DNA of 8,240 nt from positions 1 to 8,240 of the forward strand of contig CAJKQZ010000116.1 in assembly GCA_905202115.1 (NCBI GenBank). Reading direction: 5' to 3'. The stretch comes from an uncultured Prevotellaceae bacterium (GTDB lineage: Bacteria > Bacteroidota > Bacteroidia > Bacteroidales > Bacteroidaceae). The notes under the pieces were generated by a model. That model had not been told where the DNA came from. It saw only the letters and a program-made list of their open reading frames with translations, and made no database searches. Each line of letters opens with the position of its first letter. The first letter of the stretch is position 1. Position numbers and translations under genes: made by a program. Shown one piece after another: positions 1 to 6,207 of this stretch.

Positions 1-1118
1 CAAGCAGCTCAAAAGGCGTCATGATTCCCTACCGCGCATTGTGGGGAAACATGGATTTCGCGAAAAGTGCGCTTCACATGTGTGTTTACAAAGGCAGCAA
101 ATTGGTTTCATTGTTACCAATGGCCCACATGTATGGCATGGCTTTCGAATTTCTGTTCGAATTCATCTCGGGCACGCACGTCTTCTTCCTTATGAAAAAC
201 CCGAGCCCCACAGTTATATTCAAAGCTTTCGCGAATATCAAGCCCGATTTTATTGTGGCGGTACCCCTGATTCTGGAAAAGGCGCTTCGCCACGCTATTC
301 TCCCCCAGCTTCAGAAACCCAAGATGAGAATGCTTATACGCCTCCCTTATGTAAGAGAGAAAATATGCGACATTATCTGCAGCAAACTGAGAAAAGCGTT
401 CGGTGGCAAATTCTACGAAATAATAATAGGAGGCGCCGCACTGAACAAGGATATAGAAGAATTCCTGCGTCGCATACATTTCCCCTACACCGTGGGATAT
501 GGAGCCACGGAATGCGCCCCTATCATATGCTATGCCGATTACTCCGTCCTTCCTAAAGGATCGTGCGGACGCGCGGCAAAGCACATGGAAGTGAAAATAG
601 ACTCTCCCGACCCGCAGAACGTAGTAGGTGAAATTCTTTGCCGCGGAATGAATGTAATGTTAGGATATTACAAGAATCCGGAAGCCACTGCTCAGGCAAT
701 CGACAAAGACGGGTGGTATCACACCGGCGACCTGGGATTAATCGACGAATACGGTTACATATATATAAAAGGACGTTCCAAAAACATGCTTCTCGGTTCT
801 TCAGGACAGAACATCTATCCGGAAGAAGTTGAAGACAAGCTCAACACACTCCCGTTAGTGGAAGAAAGTATCATGATACAAAAAGGGAACAAATTCTATG
901 CACTTGTATATCCCGATATGGACGCTGTGAAGGAGCGTAAACTCAATTCCGATCAGTTAAGTCAGATAATGGAACAGAACCGCCGCAGCCTTAATTCGGA
1001 ACTTCCGATGTATTCACAGATATTGGGAATTAAAATTGTAGACCAGAAATTCGAAAAAACTCCCAAGCAAAGCATAAAACGTTTCCTTTATGCAAACTAT
1101 GACGTCAGCTCCGACTGA
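1..1118 (+). CDS. AMP-forming acyl-CoA synthetase (long-chain fatty acid ligase-like), 5' end missing
   Basis: Adenylate-forming (ANL superfamily) enzyme that would activate a carboxylic acid, probably a fatty acid, with ATP and then load it on CoA at the cytoplasmic side of the membrane. The frame is open from base 3 and the window edge cuts the gene. The ATG at 21 is not the start: residues SSSKGVM around it are the end of the phosphate-binding A3 motif (usually TSG..GxPKGV), so roughly the first third of the protein lies outside. Other core motifs follow in order: GYGATE (495-512), GWYHTGD (711-731), GRSKNM (771-788) with SGQNIYPEEVE after it, and a C-terminal KTPKQSIKR (about 1056-1082) in the place of the A10 lysine motif. 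That last motif is atypical (see findings). Substrate cannot be read from sequence; o-succinylbenzoate or another acid is possible. It ends 483 bases before clpC and is probably a separate unit. Confidence 0.9.
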   Translation, partial: SSSKGVMIPYRALWGNMDFAKSALHMCVYKGSKLVSLLPMAHMYGMAFEFLFEFISGTHVFFLMKNPSPTVIFKAFANIKPDFIVAVPLILEKALRHAILPQLQKPKMRMLIRLPYVREKICDIICSKLRKAFGGKFYEIIIGGAALNKDIEEFLRRIHFPYTVGYGATECAPIICYADYSVLPKGSCGRAAKHMEVKIDSPDPQNVVGEILCRGMNVMLGYYKNPEATAQAIDKDGWYHTGDLGLIDEYGYIYIKGRSKNMLLGSSGQNIYPEEVEDKLNTLPLVEESIMIQKGNKFYALVYPDMDAVKERKLNSDQLSQIMEQNRRSLNSELPMYSQILGIKIVDQKFEKTPKQSIKRFLYANYDVSSD

Positions 1119-1156
1119 AAACTCCTCACTTAGCGAAACAGTTGCAGGAGACGTAT

Positions 1157-1218
1157 AAAAAAGCAGGGGAACAAACATATCAGAACATTCGTATCCTACT
1201 CTACGATACCGCTTTTTT
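1157..1218 (+). terminator. Weak candidate terminator after the ligase gene
   Basis: AAAAAAGC (1157-1164) is complementary to GCTTTTTT (1211-1218). Between them a small stem GTATC (1191-1195) / GATAC (1205-1209) sits directly before the CGCTTTTTT run. The stem is short and the loop large, so this may be a weak bidirectional terminator or chance. It is the only terminator-like structure between the ligase stop and repeat block C1. Confidence 0.3.
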
Positions 1219-1266
1219 CCAAAAAGGAAACAACAACGGGAAGCCGGACAGGCAAACACACTTACA

Positions 1267-1348
1267 GCTCCCGCTTGTAAAAAAAATTATCTCTGAGATA
1301 ATTTGAAATATGTCTGAGGTATTTTAAAATATCTCAGACATATTTTTT
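1267..1348 (+). repeat. Intergenic palindromic repeat block, copy C1
   Basis: Two adjacent palindromes. The first (1284-1304) is a perfect 21-base palindrome centred on CTCTGAG. The second (1306-1345) is a 40-base inverted repeat with core ATGTCTGAG / CTCAGACAT and one mismatch (G1319/T1332), followed by a T run to 1348. A short conserved flank, GCTCCCGC, starts the block at 1267. The same layout occurs at 4299-4382 and, on the other strand, at 6105-6186. The hairpin plus T run could terminate right-going transcripts from the ligase gene. It could equally be a mobile palindrome (REP/MITE-like) or a protein-binding site. Confidence 0.85.
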
Positions 1349-1455
1349 CCTACCTGCTTTACGGTTGTTCCATTAAGCAGACAAATCATAAAAAAACAGA
1401 CGGCACACAACATCAATTTCACTATAAACATAGCACAAAAGGAAACGAACATTTT

Positions 1456-1472
1456 TTGGCACGCACTTTGCT
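1456..1472 (+). promoter_or_regulatory. Sigma-54-type promoter candidate upstream of clpC
   Basis: The bases TTGGCACGcactTTGCT match the RpoN -24/-12 consensus YTGGCACGrNNNTTGCW at every position except the r. GG (1458-1459) and GC (1470-1471) are separated by the required 10 bases. It points at clpC and would start transcription near 1483, leaving a leader of about 120 bases. An alternative reading overlaps it: TTTG (1455-1458) and TATCTTTC (1477-1484), 18 bases apart, resemble the Bacteroidota housekeeping -33/-7 pair with one mismatch. Sequence alone does not decide which is used. Confidence 0.5.
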
Positions 1473-1518
1473 TTAATATCTTTCTAAGAGATGAAACAAA
1501 CTTCAGCATAAAGAGTTT

Positions 1519-1550
1519 CTCTATTATCATAATAAATTTAAATAATAGAG
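1519..1550. promoter_or_regulatory. 9-bp inverted repeat in the clpC leader / promoter region
   Basis: CTCTATTAT (1519-1527) and ATAATAGAG (1542-1550) form a perfect 9-bp inverted repeat with a 14-base A+T-rich spacer. It lies just upstream of the -7 box at 1570 and covers where its -33 element should be. It could therefore be an operator, or a leader hairpin if transcription starts near 1483. A smaller hairpin, AGAG (1512-1515) with CTCT (1519-1522), would compete for the left arm. Confidence 0.4.
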
Positions 1551-1569
1551 CACACTTGAGTTTAATTCA

Positions 1570-1577
1570 TATATTTG
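1570..1577 (+). promoter_or_regulatory. Bacteroidota -7 box TATATTTG for clpC
   Basis: TATATTTG matches the Bacteroidota housekeeping -7 consensus TAnnTTTG exactly and lies 24 bases upstream of the clpC ATG. No clear TTTG -33 box is found at the expected distance; a 9-bp inverted repeat is there instead. The leader would be very short but still includes the Shine-Dalgarno sequence. Because the TTG inside this box also opens the clpC reading frame, the box argues against starting the protein there. Confidence 0.5.
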
Positions 1578-1587
1578 CAAACAAAGC

Positions 1588-1593
1588 AAGGAG
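1588..1593 (+). promoter_or_regulatory. Shine-Dalgarno AAGGAG deciding the clpC start
   Basis: AAGGAG ends 8 bases before the ATG at 1602. It selects that ATG over the in-frame TTG at 1575, and the resulting N-terminus MNNQFSPRV is the usual ClpC beginning. Confidence 0.75.
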
Positions 1594-1601
1594 TCACTAA
1601 A

Positions 1602-4100
1602 ATGAACAACCAATTCTCACCAAGAGTATCCCACATACTAATATATAGCAAGGAAGAAGCCGAGCGTTTAAAATCCCGGCTTATCGATCCGGGACACTTG
1701 TTTTTAGGATTGCTGCGCGAAAACTCGGGCAAAGCGATAGAGATTCTCAACAAGTTCCATGTACGTCTTGACAACCTGAAACGTGAAATAGAGGAAAAGC
1801 TCAACCAGGATTCCGGCAATACACGTAAAGATATTTTCAATGAAATAACCCTGTCGGACTCTTCGGCAAAGATATTACGCCTCTGTACTCTTGAGGCAAG
1901 ACTGCTGCATAGCAACTTCGTTGACACAGAACACCTGCTTCTTGCGCTGCTTAAAGACGACAACAACATAGTCTGCAATATTCTTAACAACAACGACGTA
2001 ACCTACGAGGCCACCCACGATATGCTTGCCATGAAACCGGACATCCGTTCCAGTTTCGGATTCAGTGAAGAAGACGAGGAGGAAGAGAATGAAATTCAGG
2101 ACAAGAAATCCAAAACCAAAACAGCCGAAAACACAACGGCTCCTGGCAACGAGACGCCGGTGCTGAACAACTTCGGCTTCGACATGACCGCCGCAGCGAC
2201 AAAAGGGAAACTCGATCCGGTAGTAGGACGCGAACGCGAGATAGAACATCTTGTACAAATACTGAACAGACGCAAGAAAAACAATCCCGTACTGATTGGC
2301 GAGCCAGGCGTAGGAAAAAGCGCGATAGTGGAAGGACTTGCCACGAGAATCGTAAAGCACAAGGTGCCTCGGACATTCCTGCACAAACGCATAATATCCC
2401 TTGACATGGTTTCGCTCGTTGCCGGAACAAAATATCGCGGACAATTCGAGGAACGCATTCGCGGAATGCTCGACGAGCTGCAGAAAAATCCCGACATAAT
2501 CCTGTTTATCGACGAGATACACACAATTGTCGGCGCGGGCTCCGCTCCTGGAACAATGGACGCGGCAAACATTCTGAAGCCGGCACTTGCACGCGGAGAG
2601 ATTCAATGTATCGGCGCAACCACAATGGACGAATACAGAAAGTCTATCGAAAAAGACGGAGCGCTCGAACGCCGTTTCCAGAAAATCATTGTGGAACCAA
2701 CAACGCACGACGAGACGCTACAGATTCTCCATAATATAAAAGAAAGGTACGAAGATTTTCATAACGTACGGTATACAGACGATTCTTTAGAAGCCTGCGT
2801 TTCTCTTACCGACCGTTATATAAGCGACCGCTGCCAGCCCGATAAAGCAATAGACGCCCTTGACGAAGCAGGCTCGAGAGCGCATATCGTAAACTTGAAA
2901 GTTCCTAAAGATCTGGAAGAACAGGAAGCACACATCAGCGAAATAAGAAACAAAAAGAACGAAGCCGTTCTCAAACAGAACTTCGAAGAGGCTGCAAACC
3001 TGCGCGACCAGGAAATAAACCTCAATCTTCTTTACGAAACTCGCCGTCGCGAATGGGAAGCAAGTTTAAGCGAGAAGCGAGAAGTCATTGAAAAGGCACA
3101 AATCGAGGAAGTCGTTTCGCACATGTCAGGCATTCCTGTTCAAAAAATGGTTCAGGCAGAAAACATCCGCCTGAAAGGAATGCACACAGCGCTTTCAAAA
3201 GCAGTCATAGCGCAAGACGAAGCCATTTCAAAGATAACAAAAGCAATTATGCGCAGCCGAATCGGCCTGAAAGACCCGAACCGGCCTATCGGAACGTTCA
3301 TGTTTTTAGGGCCTACCGGAGTAGGAAAAACTCTTCTTGCAAAAAAACTGGCCGACTTCATGTTCGGCTCCGAGGACGCACTGATACGAATCGACATGAG
3401 CGAATATATGGAAAAATATTCCGTAAGCCGCTTGGTCGGCGCGCCTCCGGGATACGTGGGTTACGAAGAAGGCGGCCAGCTTACGGAGCGCGTGCGTCGT
3501 CACCCCTACTCCATTATCCTGCTCGATGAAATCGAAAAGGCAAACAACGACGTTTACAACCTCCTGCTCCAGGTAATGGACGACGGAAGGCTTACAGACA
3601 GTAACGGAAAAACGGTAGACTTCAAGAATACCGTTATAATAATGACTTCAAACAGCGGAACAAAACAGTTGCGCGAATTCGGAAACGGAATAGGTTTCGG
3701 AGCATTGCCCGCAATCGACAAAAAACAAAGCGACAACATCATTCGCAAAGCCCTTAACAAATCGTTCTCTCCCGAGTTCCTCAACCGTATCGACGAGATA
3801 ATAATGTTCGACCCCCTAAGCCAGGAAGCAGTGCGCTCCATTGCCGACATCGAAATCGATACGTTTGCAAAACGCGTGGAAAGCCTCGGATACGAGCTCA
3901 CGGCAGACAACAGCGTATACGAATTCATCACGAAAAAAGGCTACGACGCCCAACTTGGAGCACGCCCGCTCAAACGCGCCGTACAAACCTACCTCGAAGA
4001 CAAGGTGTGCGAACTTATGATGGACGAAAGCGAAAACAAACAAAAGATAATGGTACGTGTGAGCGAAGACGGCAAGAATCTCGACGTATCCTGGGAATAA
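1602..4100 (+). CDS. clpC: ClpC-type AAA+ ATPase, regulatory subunit of the Clp protease
   Basis: Cytoplasmic hexameric Hsp100 unfoldase that uses ATP to unfold proteins and feed them to ClpP. The product is 832 aa, the usual ClpC size. Order of parts: an N-terminal double Clp_N repeat (about 1-145), an acidic linker from residue 156, and AAA module 1 with Walker A GEPGVGKS (233-240) and Walker B DE (304-305). Next come a middle region with a UVR-like motif around residues 455-470 (NFEEAANLRD) and AAA module 2 with Walker A GPTGVGKT (570-577) and Walker B DE (642-643). The tripeptide IGF at 697-699 fits the ClpP-docking loop. The short middle region with UVR motif separates it from ClpB, and the N-domain from ClpX. 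All catalytic motifs are intact. No McsA/McsB, CtsR or MecA gene is adjacent. It is monocistronic: own promoter region upstream and a strong terminator 31 bases after the stop. Confidence 0.96.
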   Translation: MNNQFSPRVSHILIYSKEEAERLKSRLIDPGHLFLGLLRENSGKAIEILNKFHVRLDNLKREIEEKLNQDSGNTRKDIFNEITLSDSSAKILRLCTLEARLLHSNFVDTEHLLLALLKDDNNIVCNILNNNDVTYEATHDMLAMKPDIRSSFGFSEEDEEEENEIQDKKSKTKTAENTTAPGNETPVLNNFGFDMTAAATKGKLDPVVGREREIEHLVQILNRRKKNNPVLIGEPGVGKSAIVEGLATRIVKHKVPRTFLHKRIISLDMVSLVAGTKYRGQFEERIRGMLDELQKNPDIILFIDEIHTIVGAGSAPGTMDAANILKPALARGEIQCIGATTMDEYRKSIEKDGALERRFQKIIVEPTTHDETLQILHNIKERYEDFHNVRYTDDSLEACVSLTDRYISDRCQPDKAIDALDEAGSRAHIVNLKVPKDLEEQEAHISEIRNKKNEAVLKQNFEEAANLRDQEINLNLLYETRRREWEASLSEKREVIEKAQIEEVVSHMSGIPVQKMVQAENIRLKGMHTALSKAVIAQDEAISKITKAIMRSRIGLKDPNRPIGTFMFLGPTGVGKTLLAKKLADFMFGSEDALIRIDMSEYMEKYSVSRLVGAPPGYVGYEEGGQLTERVRRHPYSIILLDEIEKANNDVYNLLLQVMDDGRLTDSNGKTVDFKNTVIIMTSNSGTKQLREFGNGIGFGALPAIDKKQSDNIIRKALNKSFSPEFLNRIDEIIMFDPLSQEAVRSIADIEIDTFAKRVESLGYELTADNSVYEFITKKGYDAQLGARPLKRAVQTYLEDKVCELMMDESENKQKIMVRVSEDGKNLDVSWE

Positions 4101-4130
4101 AAACAGATACTCACCCATACTAATTCAGGC

Positions 4131-4168
4131 AATCCGCTATCTGACTTTTGTCAGATAGCGGATTTTTT
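4131..4168 (+). terminator. Strong intrinsic terminator of clpC
   Basis: A perfect 15-bp stem (4131-4145 with 4150-4164) closes a TTTT loop and runs into six Ts (4163-4168). The arms contain CCGCTATCTGAC / GTCAGATAGCGG. The run of As before the left arm is too short for it to be clearly bidirectional, so this ends clpC transcription. Confidence 0.93.
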
Positions 4169-4298
4169 ATATACACCTGCCGACAAAACAAAAGAATATC
4201 TCATCAACCGCCGCAACAAGCGAATCAAGAGCCGACAGGTTGCCAATAAAAACATAGGTCGCAAACGACACGCTTCCGATTAACGCAAACGGCAGAAA
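4168..4298. other. Intergenic stretch after clpC, no gene seen
   Basis: Between the clpC terminator and repeat block C2 I find no convincing gene, RNA or promoter. It begins with the 12-mer TATATACACCTG (4168-4179), which recurs as its reverse complement at 6089-6100 beside repeat block C3. On the minus strand one frame stays open for about 60 codons from inside C2 down to a stop at 4167-4169 and reads as a hydrophobic peptide, but it has no ATG. Confidence 0.5.
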
Positions 4299-4382
4299 GT
4301 TCCCGCAGCAAAGAAAAATTATCTCTGAGATATTTTGAAATATGTCTGAGATAATTTAAAATATCTCAGACATATTTTTTTT
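4299..4382 (+). repeat. Intergenic palindromic repeat block, copy C2
   Basis: Same architecture as 1267-1348. It has the flank GTTCCCGCAGCAA (from 4299), an imperfect 21-base palindrome (4316-4336), then a 40-base inverted repeat (4338-4377) with core ATGTCTGAG / CTCAGACAT and a run of eight Ts (4375-4382). It lies in the same orientation relative to clpC as C1 does to the ligase. Since clpC already has a strong terminator, ending transcription is probably not its only reason to be here. Confidence 0.85.
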
Positions 4383-4547
4383 CGTATTCAATAAAGACAC
4401 TCCGACATACGACACTGTCTTTGCCACACAGAATAAAAAAACACGATATAAAGATATACTTTCCGCTACGCCGTACACATAAAATGGCAAATGCTGGCAT
4501 TTTTACGTTTTCCTGTGATTTTTACTTACATTCTGCCAAAGAATTGC

Positions 4548-4555
4548 TACATTTG
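4548..4555 (+). promoter_or_regulatory. Bacteroidota -7 box TACATTTG for trpB
   Basis: TACATTTG is an exact TAnnTTTG match 39 bases upstream of the trpB ATG, giving a leader of about 35 bases. The -33 region (about 4521-4528, TTTACTTA) is T-rich but lacks a clean TTTG. No Shine-Dalgarno sequence precedes the ATG, which is common in this phylum. A small palindrome, AAATGCTGGCATTT (4489-4502), lies 46 bases upstream and may be an operator or chance. Confidence 0.5.
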
Positions 4556-4594
4556 CTTCACATAAAAGCTGTAATAATAAAACTTAACACAATA

Positions 4595-5971
4595 ATGAGC
4601 GACAAATTAAAAAGATTCATTCTGCCCGAATCGGAAATACCCACACAGTGGTACAACATTCAGGCCGACATGAAAAACAAACCTCTGCCTTTTCTTCATC
4701 CCAAGACCCATAAAGCCCTGAAGCCGGAAGACCTGTATCCTATCTTCAACGAAGCATGTTCCGACCAGGAACTTAACCAGAAAGATCCGTGGATAGACAT
4801 TCCCGAAGAGGTTCGCGACATGTATAGATACTACCGTTGCACTCCGCTCGTACGTGCTTACGGACTGGAAAAGGCGCTCGACACTCCCGCCCACATATAT
4901 TTCAAGAACGAAAGCGTAAGTCCGGTAGGTTCACATAAGCTGAATTCGGCTATAGCGCAAGCATATTTCTGCAAAAAACAGGGAGTTACCAACGTAACCA
5001 CCGAAACCGGAGCGGGACAATGGGGAACGGCGCTGTCGTATGCCTGCAAGGCATTTGGGCTGGAGCTTGCCGTTTATATGGTAAAGATAAGTTTCGAACA
5101 AAAACCCTACCGCCGCAGCATGATGGAAACATTCGGAGCACAGGTAACTGCAAGTCCCTCGATGTCGACACGCGCAGGAAAAGACATTCTGACTAAAGAC
5201 CCATTATGCCACGGTTCGCTCGGCACGGCAATATCCGAAGCGATAGAACTTGCCATGACAACGCCCAACTGTAAATACGCATTAGGTTCCGTGCTCAACC
5301 ACGTGTCGCTTCACCAGACGGTAATCGGGCTCGAGGCTGAAAAACAAATGGAAATGGCGGGCGAATACCCTGACACTATAATCGCATGTTTCGGCGGCGG
5401 CTCAAATTTCGGCGGTCTGGCCTTTCCCTTTATGCGTCACAGCATTCTTGAAGGAAAAGAAACCGAATACATCGCAGCCGAACCCGAAGCCTGCCCCAAA
5501 CTGACGCGCGGAAAATTCGAATACGACTTCGGCGACGAAAGCGGCTACACTCCTTTGCTACCAATGTACACGATAGGACACAATTTCCAGCCGGCCAACA
5601 TCCATGCCGGCGGCCTGCGTTATCACGGAGCCGGAGTAATCATCTCGCAGCTTATGAAAGACGGCCTTATGCACGGTGTGGACATAAAGCAAACCGAATC
5701 GTTCCGCGCCGGAGTGCTGTTTGCACGCAGCGAAGGCATTGTACCGGCTCCCGAATCGTGCCACGCCATTGCCGCCACCATACGCGAAGCCGAGAAATGC
5801 AAGCTCGAAGGTAAGGAAAAGGTTATCCTTTTCAATCTTTCAGGACACGGACTTATCGACATGGCTGCCTACGACCAATATTTCTCGGGCAATCTCATGG
5901 ACTATGCTCCTTCGGAGGAAGTCATCGCGAAAGGCCTTGATGAAGTAAGCGTGCTTAACAAAGAGCTCTGA
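4595..5971 (+). CDS. trpB: Tryptophan synthase beta chain, TrpB2 type
   Basis: PLP-dependent enzyme that condenses indole with L-serine to tryptophan in the cytoplasm. The product is 458 aa, longer than classical TrpB1 (about 400 aa) and typical of the TrpB2 (TrpB-related) branch. Visible parts: PLP Schiff-base lysine K115 in GSHKLNSA; ETGAGQWG (137-144), where TrpB1 has ETGAGQHG and the catalytic glutamate; the glycine-rich phosphate-binding loop CFGGGSNFGG (265-274); and a C-terminal NLSGHGLIDMAAY that fits the PLP-ring-contacting serine region. The frame is open upstream to 4421. The ATG at 4595 is preferred because the -7 box at 4548 would lie inside a longer gene and the family begins near here. 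No trpA or other trp gene is in the window, so it may act alone on free indole or with TrpA encoded elsewhere. Confidence 0.94.
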   Translation: MSDKLKRFILPESEIPTQWYNIQADMKNKPLPFLHPKTHKALKPEDLYPIFNEACSDQELNQKDPWIDIPEEVRDMYRYYRCTPLVRAYGLEKALDTPAHIYFKNESVSPVGSHKLNSAIAQAYFCKKQGVTNVTTETGAGQWGTALSYACKAFGLELAVYMVKISFEQKPYRRSMMETFGAQVTASPSMSTRAGKDILTKDPLCHGSLGTAISEAIELAMTTPNCKYALGSVLNHVSLHQTVIGLEAEKQMEMAGEYPDTIIACFGGGSNFGGLAFPFMRHSILEGKETEYIAAEPEACPKLTRGKFEYDFGDESGYTPLLPMYTIGHNFQPANIHAGGLRYHGAGVIISQLMKDGLMHGVDIKQTESFRAGVLFARSEGIVPAPESCHAIAATIREAEKCKLEGKEKVILFNLSGHGLIDMAAYDQYFSGNLMDYAPSEEVIAKGLDEVSVLNKEL

Positions 5972-6002
5972 TACCATTTCAAGCACATCATACACGCAGA
6001 AA

Positions 6003-6040
6003 CTCCCTCCCCGCATTAACGCAGGGAGGGAGCTGTTTTT
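6003..6040 (+). terminator. Intrinsic terminator of trpB
   Basis: CTCCCTCCC (6003-6011) pairs with GGGAGGGAG (6024-6032). After a C/A mismatch two more pairs close a loop of about 6 bases, and CTGTTTTT follows. This is a G+C-rich stem with a T run, 32 bases after the trpB stop. Confidence 0.88.
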
Positions 6041-6049
6041 CAACGGAAA

Positions 6050-6090
6050 CAGACAAAAACGGTCAGCAGCCAAGCACTTGAAAATCAACA
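6050..6090. repeat. 41-bp direct repeat, left copy
   Basis: This stretch, from CAGACAAAAACGGTCAGC to the end of ACTTGAAAATCAACA, is almost identical to 8199-8239. I see two differences inside the repeat (A6067 versus G8216 and A6088 versus G8237) and divergence at and beyond the last base. The two copies bracket the left-facing lipoprotein/HNH pair. On its right it runs into CAGGTGTATATA and repeat block C3. Confidence 0.85.
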
Positions 6091-6104
6091 GGTGTATATA
6101 TAGC

Positions 6105-6186
6105 AAAAAATATGTCTGAGATATTTTAAATTATCTCAGACATATTTTCGATTATCTCCCTTGTATTTTCAAATTGCTGCGGGAAG
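6105..6186 (-). repeat. Intergenic palindromic repeat block, copy C3 (inverted)
   Basis: Read on the minus strand, it starts 22 bases after the HNH stop with CTTCCCGCAGCAA, continues through a diverged first unit (GGGAGATAATC) and ends in the same inverted repeat (6107-6148; core ATGTCTGAGATA / TATCTCAGACAT, one mismatched pair at 6124/6131) followed by a minus-strand T run (6110-6105). Relative to the gene it follows, its orientation equals that of C1 and C2. It is the most likely terminator of the HNH transcript, since no other candidate separates it from the convergent trpB. Confidence 0.85.
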
Positions 6187-6207
6187 GTTTTTACCGCAAG
6201 AAAAAAA

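Noticed and set aside
1014..1259. Minus-strand 81-codon frame overlapping the end of the ligase gene
   Set aside because: It lies antisense to a clear coding region with strong motifs and shows no start signal or recognisable family.
1324..1530. Minus-strand 68-codon frame with a hydrophobic stretch between the ligase and clpC
   Set aside because: It overlaps repeat block C1, the sigma-54 match and the A+T-rich leader, has no ribosome-binding site, and ends with codons (MSEIF) that are just the palindrome read through.
1575..1601. In-frame TTG start extending ClpC by nine residues
   Set aside because: The TTG lies inside the -7 box TATATTTG. The ATG at 1602 has AAGGAG at proper spacing and gives the normal ClpC N-terminus.
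4167..4355. Minus-strand open frame of about 60 codons reading as a hydrophobic peptide
   Set aside because: It has no ATG, begins inside repeat C2 and overlaps the terminator tail. It is most likely a chance open frame.
4421..4594. Upstream extension of the TrpB frame by 58 residues
   Set aside because: It would contain the likely promoter, has low-complexity intergenic composition and is not expected in the family. The ATG at 4595 fits better.
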